Positions 1 through 6,703 of a stretch of DNA of 11,253 bases are shown here, piece after piece. The position numbers were made by a program, and so were the translations under genes. This DNA comes from CAZWVR01 sp964637235 (GTDB lineage: Bacteria > Bacteroidota > Bacteroidia > Bacteroidales > S143-33), in the NCBI GenBank assembly GCA_964637235.1, contig CAZWVR010000079.1, positions 1-11,253 on the forward strand. The letters run 5' to 3'. The notes below the pieces were generated by a model. The model saw nothing but the letters and a program-made list of their open reading frames with translations, was not told where the DNA came from and did not search any database. Each line of letters opens with the position of its first letter. Position 1 is the stretch's first letter.

Positions 1-1
1 C

Positions 2-196
2 ATAGAAGTAAAAGCAAAAACTAATATCCGAAATCAGGATTTAAAAAGCATTAACACCTTATCTAAAAAACTGAATTTCAGACACATTTACATCTTTTAT
101 CTGGGAGACTACTGGCTTCCTAAAAAAATCAATGACAAAACCCTCTGGTGTATCCCCGCCGGATTTTTGATGGAGAAAAACATTTATATGTTGTAA
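2..196 (+). CDS. C-terminal fragment of a probable AAA ATPase with DUF4143-like C-terminus (5' end outside window)
   Basis: An open frame of 64 codons runs from the left window edge to a TAA at 194-196. The translation starts IEVKAKTNIRNQDLKSIN and ends near LWCIPAGFLM. The opening E-x-K motif, followed by a lysine-rich helix, an IYIFYLGD strand and a final 'IPAGFL' segment, resembles the PD-(D/E)xK-like C-terminal domain of the bacterial/archaeal-type ATPase family that carries DUF4143. In such proteins an N-terminal P-loop ATPase would lie upstream, here outside the window. The frame uses ordinary codons and its stop lies before the convergent terminator at 288-315, which fits a real gene end. 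The family call rests on a short tail and is tentative; that this is coding is more secure than what it encodes. Confidence 0.5.
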   Translation: MEVKAKTNIRNQDLKSINTLSKKLNFRHIYIFYLGDYWLPKKINDKTLWCIPAGFLMEKNIYML

Positions 197-287
197 AAAG
201 AAATTTAGCAGACCTTGATATGATATGCAGATAAAGAGACTTGAAAAATTGTGTTCTAAAATAGAAGGGAATTCGGAATAAAAATTT

Positions 288-315
288 CCCCTGCCCCAAA
301 TTACACAGGCAGGGG
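288..315 (-). terminator. Rho-independent terminator of the 966-residue VCBS gene
   Basis: A perfect 8-bp inverted repeat (CCCCTGCC at 288-295, GGCAGGGG at 308-315) encloses a 12-nt loop, with one further T-A pair at 287/316. On the minus strand the stem is followed by a U-rich run (positions 287 down to about 277, reading AAATTTTTATT). On the plus strand no T run follows. It therefore best serves the minus-strand gene ending at 346, although it lies between two convergent genes and may slow both. Confidence 0.8.
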
Positions 316-345
316 ATAAATAACTAATAATCAATTATCTATCTA

Positions 346-3246
346 TCAACGCTTAATAATTTTCTTCACCACAACGCCTTTTGCATTTTCTATTTGTAAG
401 AAATAAACACCTGATTTTTCTCTGCTTAAATCAAGAACGGTTTTTCCTTGCGCTTCTTTACTTAAAATAATCTTTCCGCTGATATCCGTTATTTGCACAG
501 AGCTAATTTCCTCATCAGGCAATAGAACATTAAACACGCCATTGGTAGGGTTTGGATAAACTTTAACTCCATTTAAAATATCAATACTTGTAGGATTTTC
601 TACTGTCAAAACAAAAGAACAAGTATCAATAACCTCATTTGCAGAATTAAGCAGTTGCCAAGTTATTTGATACGTACCGGGAGCAAACTGCTCACCTGCA
701 AGTGTAGAAGTATTGTTATAATCATTACGGACAGTAAGTTGTTCATTACACTTGTTAAAAACTGTATCAGGGTCAAGTTCAGTGCCATTTACCACATATA
801 TACCGTTATTGTCGGCTGTTCTGGTCTGATTATCAACACATTGGATACTTGGAGTAAATTCGTATAAAACGGCTGTATCGCTTATTATTTGGACGTTCCG
901 TTTATCTGTTAGTATGCATCTGTATTGATAGCCGAACATATCAGGGGTTATGTTAGTAATTTTGAGCAATGCTTTATTACTTCCTTCATAGGTCTGGTTA
1001 TCAGTGATATTTGTAAATCCGTTGCCAGTGTTTACTTGCCATTGAAAGGTTTTCACTCCTGTTGTAAGCACTGAAAATTGTGCTTGTCCACCTTCGCAGG
1101 CAAAAGCGTCAACAGGTTGATTTATAATACGAAATTGATAATTTTCCAGCCAATAAATACCTTCTGAGGGCCAACATCCTACTATAACATCTATCCAGCC
1201 GTCATTGTTTAGTTCTGCGGGACTGACCTCGTCTGCATCTTCTATTGATACTGGAATAGTAGTCAAAAATGTATCTGCGTTGTTTATGTTTTCGCTTACA
1301 TACATTCCCATATATCTACTTACTGTTAAAAGGTCTATATCTCCGTCGTTATCCACGTCGGCGGTGTCTAAATCATATTCGCCCCAAGGTAACCAAACCT
1401 CGTGTTGAGAGTATGTATTATTTGCATTATTTTTTAACCATTTAACATTGTAATTAGGGTCAAAAACAATATCTTGGTAATTATCATTATCTAAATCTGC
1501 TGAAATACTATGCCAAGCATAACCGTTGTTATTATTTATAATTGTGTAGTTTCCGAAATTTCCATTTCCATCATTAAGCAAAAATGCTGTGTATGAATAA
1601 GTTGTAAGTACAATATCAGGATTTGAGTCGTGATTAACATCTGAAAATACAGCAGAATAAACCGTAGTAGTATCTATAATTACATTTTTGTGAAAATTAG
1701 CATTTCCGTCAGTATTTTCATAAATAACGAGTTTGCTTTCATTTATAAAAGGCACCATAAGGTCTAAATCTCCGTCATTATCTACATCGGCAAAATCCAT
1801 AGCAAAAGGACCATTTCCTGTATTGTCTATTGTTATCTTTTGCGATAGGGTTCCGTTGTCGTTTCTGAACCACATAAGTTCGTCGCCCATACCGTCAGTA
1901 GCAAATAGGTCTTGGTCTCCGTCGTTGTCAATATCTGCAAATTTTATTTCTGTAATGTTGTATGCGTTAGAGTATAGCGTATGCTCCTGTCCAAATCCAT
2001 TGCCATTGTCATTATACACGTAATAAATACCTTCGTGTTCGGAGTAGAAAATATCATTATATCCGTCTTGATTTATATCGCAGGTAGCAATTCCAGTAAT
2101 TACGTGATTTTTATTTATCAGATGAGTTTTAAAGAAAGGCAAGCCATTTTTATACCAGGCTACTTCGTCGGGATTATCATCAGAGAGGGCGGCGACAATA
2201 TCAGGCAAGCCGTCATTATTAAAATCTGCTGAAACAATACCTTTTGGGGCGGCGCATTGGTAATCTGTAAGGGTTTCACGGCTAAACTGTGCTTGTTGAT
2301 TTTTGAATATATAAATTGCATTATCTCCCATAGCAGAGCATATCAGGTCAATATCTCCGTCAATATCCACATCAGAGGCTTCTACGCAATATGCTTGGGA
2401 TAAGTCTGTGGCTATTTCTATTTGTGCTGAAAAATTGGCATTACCTAAATTTTTGTACCAAGCGAGTTTATTATCGTTTCGTGAGGCAGAGATAATGTCA
2501 ATATTGCCGTCGCCATCAAGGTCTGCGGCTTCCAGAGAGAAAATATAATCTGTTTGGTCTGTTAATATTTGGGGGTCTGAAAAAGTGCCGTCTCCTTGAT
2601 TTAGAAAATATACAACTTTATCGGTTTGTGCATATCCTGCCACAACGTCTTGATAGCCGTCATTGTTAAGGTCAGCAGTAATTACAACTACTGGGATTTG
2701 GGCTTGGTCTGTAATTGTGTGAGGTGTAAAATTTCCTGTTCCGTCATTTTCGTACCAAACCACAGCATTGTCAGTTTTTTGGGCACAGACAACGTCTTGG
2801 TCGCCGTCTAAGTCTATATCTGTCGCTACAACGTAGGTTGCGCCACCTGCATTGTCATTTATGGGATTTTGCAAAGTGAAATTCCCTGTTCCGTCATTTG
2901 CAAACCACAGAATATCGTTATTGACAACCGAGACTGTCAAGAGGTCTGTATTTCCGTCGCCGTTCAAATCAGCGGCATAGAGCGAAACAGCGTAAGTAAT
3001 TGAATTACTGACAATTGCCTGCGGTGAAAAATTCCCCTGCGTAGGATCAAAAAGACAAACGGCAATTTTATGGTCTGTGACTGTTGTAAATGCCACGTCA
3101 GGGTATCCGTCATTGTTGAAATCTGCTGTGCATACGGCTTCTGGATTGTCAATGTTATTGCTAATCACGATTTTTGAGGAAAAAATTTGAGCCTTTATAG
3201 TTGTAAAAAATACGGCGAACAGATAAAGAATAAGAATTTTTTTCAT
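346..3246 (-). CDS. Secreted FG-GAP/VCBS repeat protein with Ig-like modules and T9SS type A sorting domain
   Basis: Predicted 966-residue surface or released protein. I chose the ATG at 3246 because it gives a clean signal peptide (MKKILILYLFAVFFTTIKAQ, cleavage near residue 19); an in-frame ATG at 3276 adds ten mostly lysine/asparagine residues encoded by the A-rich leader. Residues ~35-700 hold 14 FG-GAP/VCBS repeats, each with a calcium-loop motif such as DFNNDGYPD, DIDLDGDQD or DVDNDGDID. Residues ~705-795 resemble an Ig-like domain (CEGGQAQF, FQWQ, YRC), and ~795-885 an HYR-like module. Residues ~893-966 are the T9SS type A tail (VYPNPT, QITDISGK, GVYFLQI, KKIIKR). Known family roles are adhesion and ligand or glycan binding; no enzymatic domain is visible. 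Repeats 11 (DVNHDSNPD), 12 (DLDNDNYQD) and 14 (ELNNDGWID) depart from the calcium consensus. It may be co-transcribed with the related gene at 3551-5257, since no terminator with a U run lies between them. Confidence 0.9.
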   Translation of the reverse strand: MKKILILYLFAVFFTTIKAQIFSSKIVISNNIDNPEAVCTADFNNDGYPDVAFTTVTDHKIAVCLFDPTQGNFSPQAIVSNSITYAVSLYAADLNGDGNTDLLTVSVVNNDILWFANDGTGNFTLQNPINDNAGGATYVVATDIDLDGDQDVVCAQKTDNAVVWYENDGTGNFTPHTITDQAQIPVVVITADLNNDGYQDVVAGYAQTDKVVYFLNQGDGTFSDPQILTDQTDYIFSLEAADLDGDGNIDIISASRNDNKLAWYKNLGNANFSAQIEIATDLSQAYCVEASDVDIDGDIDLICSAMGDNAIYIFKNQQAQFSRETLTDYQCAAPKGIVSADFNNDGLPDIVAALSDDNPDEVAWYKNGLPFFKTHLINKNHVITGIATCDINQDGYNDIFYSEHEGIYYVYNDNGNGFGQEHTLYSNAYNITEIKFADIDNDGDQDLFATDGMGDELMWFRNDNGTLSQKITIDNTGNGPFAMDFADVDNDGDLDLMVPFINESKLVIYENTDGNANFHKNVIIDTTTVYSAVFSDVNHDSNPDIVLTTYSYTAFLLNDGNGNFGNYTIINNNNGYAWHSISADLDNDNYQDIVFDPNYNVKWLKNNANNTYSQHEVWLPWGEYDLDTADVDNDGDIDLLTVSRYMGMYVSENINNADTFLTTIPVSIEDADEVSPAELNNDGWIDVIVGCWPSEGIYWLENYQFRIINQPVDAFACEGGQAQFSVLTTGVKTFQWQVNTGNGFTNITDNQTYEGSNKALLKITNITPDMFGYQYRCILTDKRNVQIISDTAVLYEFTPSIQCVDNQTRTADNNGIYVVNGTELDPDTVFNKCNEQLTVRNDYNNTSTLAGEQFAPGTYQITWQLLNSANEVIDTCSFVLTVENPTSIDILNGVKVYPNPTNGVFNVLLPDEEISSVQITDISGKIILSKEAQGKTVLDLSREKSGVYFLQIENAKGVVVKKIIKR

Positions 3247-3271
3247 AGTTTTTTTGTTTTTTTGTTTTTTA

Positions 3272-3523
3272 GGCATATCCCCTCGGCTGACGCCTTCGGG
3301 GTCGGGCTACGGCTTGTATCCCGCAGAGTTTCGGCAGGCAGGTCTAAATCACTCGGCTCGGTAAGGCTGGACGGCAGCAGGCTGACGCCTGTCAGCACGC
3401 CAGCCTAAACCTCGCCTCGTTTTGCGGTGCGTGGGGCTTCGCTATTCGCTCAGCCTCCGCCCGCAAAGACCTGCCAAGCCTCATTCTCTGCGGGCTAACC
3501 CGCCTCCGCCCTTATGCCCCCTA
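3272..3523. repeat. GC-rich nested inverted-repeat element filling the intergenic gap (structured RNA or MITE-like repeat)
   Basis: The 304-bp gap between the two VCBS genes holds no convincing gene. Hand counts give 36, 39 and 39 G+C per 60 bases for the lines from 3301, 3361 and 3421, far above the neighbours. Perfect inverted repeats nest in order: CCCGCAGAG 3320-3328 with 3486-3494; GGCAGGTCT 3337-3345 with 3467-3475; inside these, AGGCTGG 3364-3370 with 3400-3406 (capped by GCTGAC 3381-3386 / GTCAGC 3391-3396) and TTTGCGG 3421-3427 with 3461-3467 (capped by 3433-3438 / 3452-3457). Outermost is GGCATA 3272-3277 with TATGCC 3513-3518. An extra hairpin is CCCC/GGGG at 3279-3301. Direct repeats are GGCTGACGCCT (3285, 3380) and GCCTCCGCCC (3453, 3502). 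The pairing predicts a closing stem and two arms. I do not recognise the family. Confidence 0.7.
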
Positions 3524-3536
3524 TTTGACGTTGTTG

Positions 3537-3544
3537 CAAATTTA
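3537..3544 (-). promoter_or_regulatory. Possible -7 box (TAAATTTG) upstream of the GC-rich element
   Basis: The minus strand reads TAAATTTG, a full match to the Bacteroidota TAnnTTTG box, seven bases beyond the stop of the upstream VCBS gene and just before the GC-rich element. It would start transcription near 3531 and carry the element as a leader of about 285 nt into the gene starting at 3246. I see no TTG/TTTG at the proper -33 distance, so this is weak and an A/T-rich chance match is possible. Confidence 0.3.
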
Positions 3545-3550
3545 TTACTT

Positions 3551-5257
3551 TTATCGCTTAATAATTTTCTTTACTACAACGCCATTGGAATTTTCAATTT
3601 GCAAGAAGTAGATACCTGCCTTCTGACGGCTTAAATCAAAAGTTGCTTTGCCCTTTGTTTCTGCTTTTGCAATCATTTTACCGCTAATATCCGTTATTTG
3701 AACAAAACTATTTTCATTTTCAGGCAAAGATACGTGCAATAGCCCTTCGGTCGGGTTAGGATAAACATCAACAAGTGGGTTAGTTTCTACTCCTGCTGGA
3801 GCAGTGTATTCATAGCAAGCAGAAGTATCGGAGCAAGAGTTTTTATATACCACAACAGCATAACTTCCTGATTCTGTGGGCTGAAAACTTTGTCCAGTAG
3901 CACCTTCTATTGGTGCAAAATTATTGTTGCAATCCAGCCATTGATAAGTAGCTTCTGGTTCGGCTACGGTGAGAATGCCGTTATTTTCTACAATGGTAGT
4001 GTTTATTGGTGGATAAAATTGCAGATGAATGCGTTTTAAAGCATTACAACCGTCGTTTTCAAAATAAGTTCCTGGTTCACTATGCCAAACTCCTGCGATT
4101 TGAAGGCTATCGCCATAGCATAATGTTATGTATTCGTCGCTAATATCAGGAGTATTTGCAAGATAAACATTATCGCCATTATTGCTGGAAAATCTACCTA
4201 TGTAGATATCGCACAAGCTATCGTTGTTGATATCACCAACAGCAATGCCATGTGTGCTTACAGAAGGCGAAAAGTCTTGTAAAATAAAATGTCCAGGGTT
4301 GTCTGCGTCATTGAGCCAAATACATACATCGGTTATAATGTCTGGATATCCGTCGTAGTTTATATCTTTTAGGACAATATCATTAAAGAAGTCCTCAACG
4401 TCAAAGAGAGTGTCTTCTTCACCAGTATAGAAATTTCCCAGTCCGTCGTTTCTATATATAATAACGTGACCGTGCCATTCAGCGGCAACGATATCAATAT
4501 CACCGTCGGCGTCAATATCTGCACAATCTACAGCTTCTGCATTTCCGCGTGTTAGTTCTTGTCCTGAATCTGTAAATTGTCCTGTTCCGTCATTAAAAAA
4601 GACTTTTCCTACAAATCCTTCACCACCGTCTCTGACAACAGCGGCGTCGAGGTCTCCGTCTCCGTCAAAGTCTCCCAGAGTCACATCTTTTGCAGAACTT
4701 ACGTTAAAATCTTCTTGTCCATTGCTGGAGAATGTACCGTTTCCATTATTAAGCCAGATATCAATATCATCGTATGGAAAGAAAATATCAACGTAGCCAT
4801 CGCCGTTAAGGTCTCCTACTGCAAGGCGGTAGCCACTTGTATAAGTAGAAAGGTTGTCGTTAATAAGTGTAAAATTCCCTTGTCCGTCGTTTCTCCAAAT
4901 TTCAATGCCATAGTCGGAATTACTACTAAAAGGACAAGTTATAAAGTCCATATCGCCGTCGTTGTCAATATCAACGGCTTTAACGTCGTAGCGCCAGCGG
5001 TCTTGACCCAGAGAGTGGGTTGTTGTGTCAATGTGTCCTGTTCCGTCATTGAAAAACATTTCTATATCTCTGTAAGCGTCAATTTTTACTACATCCAGCC
5101 AGCCGTCGCCGTTAAAGTCCGCCAGAGCAACACCAAAAGCTGCACTGCTGACACCAATATCATTTTGACTGAGTGTATAACTAACGCAATTATTCTGTGC
5201 AAAACTTAATGTGATAGATAGAAATACCCAAGAAAAGAAAAGCAAAAATTTTTTCAT
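3551..5257 (-). CDS. Secreted seven-repeat FG-GAP/VCBS protein with T9SS type A sorting domain
   Basis: 568-residue predicted surface or released protein. The start at 5257 gives a signal peptide (MKKFLLFFSWVFLSITLSFA, cleavage before Q21), and a -7 promoter box lies 28 bases upstream. Residues ~40-370 carry seven FG-GAP/VCBS repeats with calcium-loop motifs (DFNGDGWLD, DIDNDGDMD, DLNGDGYVD, DFDGDGDLD, DIDADGDID, DINYDGYPD, DINNDSLCD), the number expected for one closed propeller. Residues ~370-490 form a linker rich in cysteine and aromatic residues (LCYGDSLQIAG, TYQWLDCNNN, GSYAVVV, CSDTSACYEY), of a kind common before sorting tails in this phylum. Residues 498-568 are the T9SS type A domain, alike in length and sequence to that of the gene at 346-3246. 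The likely route is Sec export, then the T9SS. The ligand is unknown and no catalytic residues are apparent. Confidence 0.9.
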   Translation of the reverse strand: MKKFLLFFSWVFLSITLSFAQNNCVSYTLSQNDIGVSSAAFGVALADFNGDGWLDVVKIDAYRDIEMFFNDGTGHIDTTTHSLGQDRWRYDVKAVDIDNDGDMDFITCPFSSNSDYGIEIWRNDGQGNFTLINDNLSTYTSGYRLAVGDLNGDGYVDIFFPYDDIDIWLNNGNGTFSSNGQEDFNVSSAKDVTLGDFDGDGDLDAAVVRDGGEGFVGKVFFNDGTGQFTDSGQELTRGNAEAVDCADIDADGDIDIVAAEWHGHVIIYRNDGLGNFYTGEEDTLFDVEDFFNDIVLKDINYDGYPDIITDVCIWLNDADNPGHFILQDFSPSVSTHGIAVGDINNDSLCDIYIGRFSSNNGDNVYLANTPDISDEYITLCYGDSLQIAGVWHSEPGTYFENDGCNALKRIHLQFYPPINTTIVENNGILTVAEPEATYQWLDCNNNFAPIEGATGQSFQPTESGSYAVVVYKNSCSDTSACYEYTAPAGVETNPLVDVYPNPTEGLLHVSLPENENSFVQITDISGKMIAKAETKGKATFDLSRQKAGIYFLQIENSNGVVVKKIIKR

Positions 5258-5284
5258 AATGGTAAGATTTTACGATTTTGTTTT

Positions 5285-5292
5285 CAAAAATA
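5285..5292 (-). promoter_or_regulatory. -7 promoter box of the 568-residue VCBS gene
   Basis: The minus strand reads TATTTTTG, matching TAnnTTTG, 28 bases before the ATG at 5257; this implies a leader of roughly 20 bases. The nearest TTG upstream (5319-5317) is about 24 bases away, a little far for the usual -33 element. It lies just beyond the terminator of the peptidase gene, which supports separate transcription of the VCBS gene. Confidence 0.5.
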
Positions 5293-5324
5293 AAAAAATA
5301 TCTAAAAAAAATAAAACAATAAAG

Positions 5325-5371
5325 AAAAATAAAAAGGCTACGGCTGTATTAAATATATTGCAGCCGCAGCC
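5325..5371 (-). terminator. Rho-independent terminator of the C1 peptidase gene
   Basis: Arms at 5361-5371 and 5336-5346 enclose a 14-nt A/T loop (5347-5360). Read on the minus strand, the arms GGCTGCGGCTG and CAGCCGTAGCC pair over all 11 positions, with one G·U wobble. On the plus strand the same position is an A·C mismatch, so the structure favours minus-strand RNA. The stem is followed on that strand by TTTTTATTTTT (5335-5325). It lies 46 bases past the peptidase stop. Confidence 0.88.
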
Positions 5372-5416
5372 TCAATTAAAAATTTGCAAATAAACTTAAA
5401 AAATTAACAATAGCAT

Positions 5417-6661
5417 TTATTTAAACTTTTTCAATACATCTTTCACAGCATCTTTATGTATCATAATGTCAATCATTTTTAATTTAATATAATCCCATCT
5501 AAAAAAGTAATAACCGAATTCCGGAGCATTAGGATCATTATTTCTGGAACCAGAGCTAGAATCTTTTATCAGATACCATTTTTGACCATTAAAATCGGCA
5601 TATCCGACTAAATGCATACCGTGATCATCAGTTGTAGTTCTATTTGCAAAACGAAAAGCACGAGCGTCGTCATCAATATATTGAGGTGGTATATCAAAAG
5701 TCGGGATAATAGCACATTGAGTTTCACGTGAAAAACCAGGTTCTGAAACATCTCCACCTATAGACATAGTGTATCCATTTCTGATGGCATTATCAATAAT
5801 GTTCATAAATACATCAAGTGGGACATTATAATATTCTTTGCTATGCCACCAATTATCTGGCACTTTGTATTCTACTTTTTGCCAATAAGGTTCAGTTTTT
5901 AAAGAAATAATATCTACATAGTCATCAGGATTAAGTTTCAGATAATCAGTTAAAAATGTATGAGGGGTATATTCCTTACCTTCATAAGTAAATTTAGTAG
6001 GAGGCTCGCCCATATATTTATTCAAAATAGATTTAATTGTAGAAATTACAAACTGCTCATTCCAAATATTGTTTTCTTTAACAGATTTTAAGAAATTACT
6101 CATTTCCTCAAACATCTGAGAATGATCATAAAATGGCAAATTCTGAGCATCTCCTTTATATACAGACAACGGGACAATACCATATTTTTTCCACATTCTC
6201 GTAACAGCATTTGCTTCGGAGCCCTCACCAAAGTTTGATTTACCTCTTGTTCTAACAAATTCACGTGCTTTCTCTACATATTCCCAATATACGGTGTACA
6301 TTTCAGAGAGTTTTACCTTCTTATGATATATACGATATTCCTCAGACTCCAAAAATGATGTAGTAGAAAAATCCCAACAAGTACCTGTATTGCCCTGAGA
6401 AATCGGCGGATTATGCCAAAAATACTTATAATACTTCAACTTATTAGGTAAATTATAGCCCTGCATATCAACCTCAGGATATTTACGCATCTGAGGCTTA
6501 TTCTTTTTCTTCTTTACAGCGTTAATATCTTTCATTATTACATTTTGATAATACCCGGGCTGATACTCCTTAAAAACGAGTTTGTCCTTTTGTGGTTTTT
6601 GACCAAAAATTACAATAACTCCTAATAGCAGAAATACTGCTAAAAAAGCTGTCCTTTTCAT
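5417..6661 (-). CDS. Secreted C1-family (papain/bleomycin hydrolase-like) cysteine peptidase
   Basis: 414-residue predicted thiol peptidase. Residues 1-20 form a Sec signal peptide (cleavage near G20/Q21), so it should act in the periplasm or outside the cell; there is no T9SS tail. The catalytic core is visible. Q89 is the oxyanion-hole glutamine and C95 the nucleophile, in SQGNTGTCWDFSTTSFLES. H347 lies in DDHGMHLVGY. The third catalytic position, usually Asn in K-N-S-W-G, reads IKDSSSGS, so Asp367 replaces Asn and the tryptophan is absent. The long insert between Cys and His (about 250 residues) resembles bleomycin hydrolase/PepC-type members rather than short papains. The start ATG at 6661 has a TAAATTTG box 26 bases upstream. 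It is divergent from the MATE exporter and ends in its own terminator, so it is probably monocistronic. The substrate is unknown; the class is well supported, activity less so. Confidence 0.88.
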   Translation of the reverse strand: MKRTAFLAVFLLLGVIVIFGQKPQKDKLVFKEYQPGYYQNVIMKDINAVKKKKNKPQMRKYPEVDMQGYNLPNKLKYYKYFWHNPPISQGNTGTCWDFSTTSFLESEEYRIYHKKVKLSEMYTVYWEYVEKAREFVRTRGKSNFGEGSEANAVTRMWKKYGIVPLSVYKGDAQNLPFYDHSQMFEEMSNFLKSVKENNIWNEQFVISTIKSILNKYMGEPPTKFTYEGKEYTPHTFLTDYLKLNPDDYVDIISLKTEPYWQKVEYKVPDNWWHSKEYYNVPLDVFMNIIDNAIRNGYTMSIGGDVSEPGFSRETQCAIIPTFDIPPQYIDDDARAFRFANRTTTDDHGMHLVGYADFNGQKWYLIKDSSSGSRNNDPNAPEFGYYFFRWDYIKLKMIDIMIHKDAVKDVLKKFK

Positions 6662-6672
6662 AATTATAGTTT

Positions 6673-6703
6673 TTTGTTTTAGTTCCCAAATTTAATTCTT
6701 TTG
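6673..6703 (+). promoter_or_regulatory. Candidate promoter of the MATE gene (near-consensus)
   Basis: TTTG at 6673-6676 is separated by 19 bases from TTCTTTTG at 6696-6703, which matches TAnnTTTG except that the second base is T rather than A. The spacing is right for a Bacteroidota promoter and would put transcription start about 15 bases before the ATG at 6725. If correct, the TTG at 6701 lies inside the promoter and cannot be the translation start. Confidence 0.4.
6687..6694 (-). promoter_or_regulatory. -7 promoter box of the C1 peptidase gene
   Basis: The minus strand reads TAAATTTG, a full TAnnTTTG match 26 bases before the ATG at 6661. At the -33 distance only a weak AGTG (6718-6715, 20 bases away) is present. 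It sits two bases from the candidate -7 box of the divergent MATE gene. Confidence 0.5.

Noticed and set aside
59..334. Minus-strand frame of 91 codons at the left end
   Set aside because: It overlaps antisense a better plus-strand frame (2-196) with family-like sequence, and it contains the terminator hairpin at 288-315.
3247..3276. ATG at 3276 as the start of the 966-residue VCBS gene
   Set aside because: It puts ten Lys/Asn-rich residues before a clean signal peptide and overlaps the edge of the GC-rich element; kept only as an alternative.
3279..3301. Hairpin CCCC/GGGG as terminator of the upstream VCBS gene
   Set aside because: On the minus strand no U run follows (ATATGCCTAAAAAAC), so it does not have the form of a Rho-independent terminator.
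3272..3523. CRISPR array, tRNA or rRNA in the GC-rich gap
   Set aside because: The repeats are inverted and nested, not regularly spaced direct repeats. I see no T-loop (GTTCRA) or anticodon arm, and no recognisable rRNA core sequence.
3187..3634. Two plus-strand frames (3187-3408, 3422-3634) across the GC-rich gap
   Set aside because: High GC lowers stop frequency. The translations are arginine/proline/serine-rich with no signal or domain, overlap the flanking genes antisense, and run through the inverted-repeat stems.
4577..5209. Plus-strand frame of 210 codons inside the VCBS gene
   Set aside because: It is exactly antisense to the repeat region of a well-supported gene; the repeated D/N/G codons keep the opposite frame free of stops. 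The valine/serine-rich translation has no recognisable domain.
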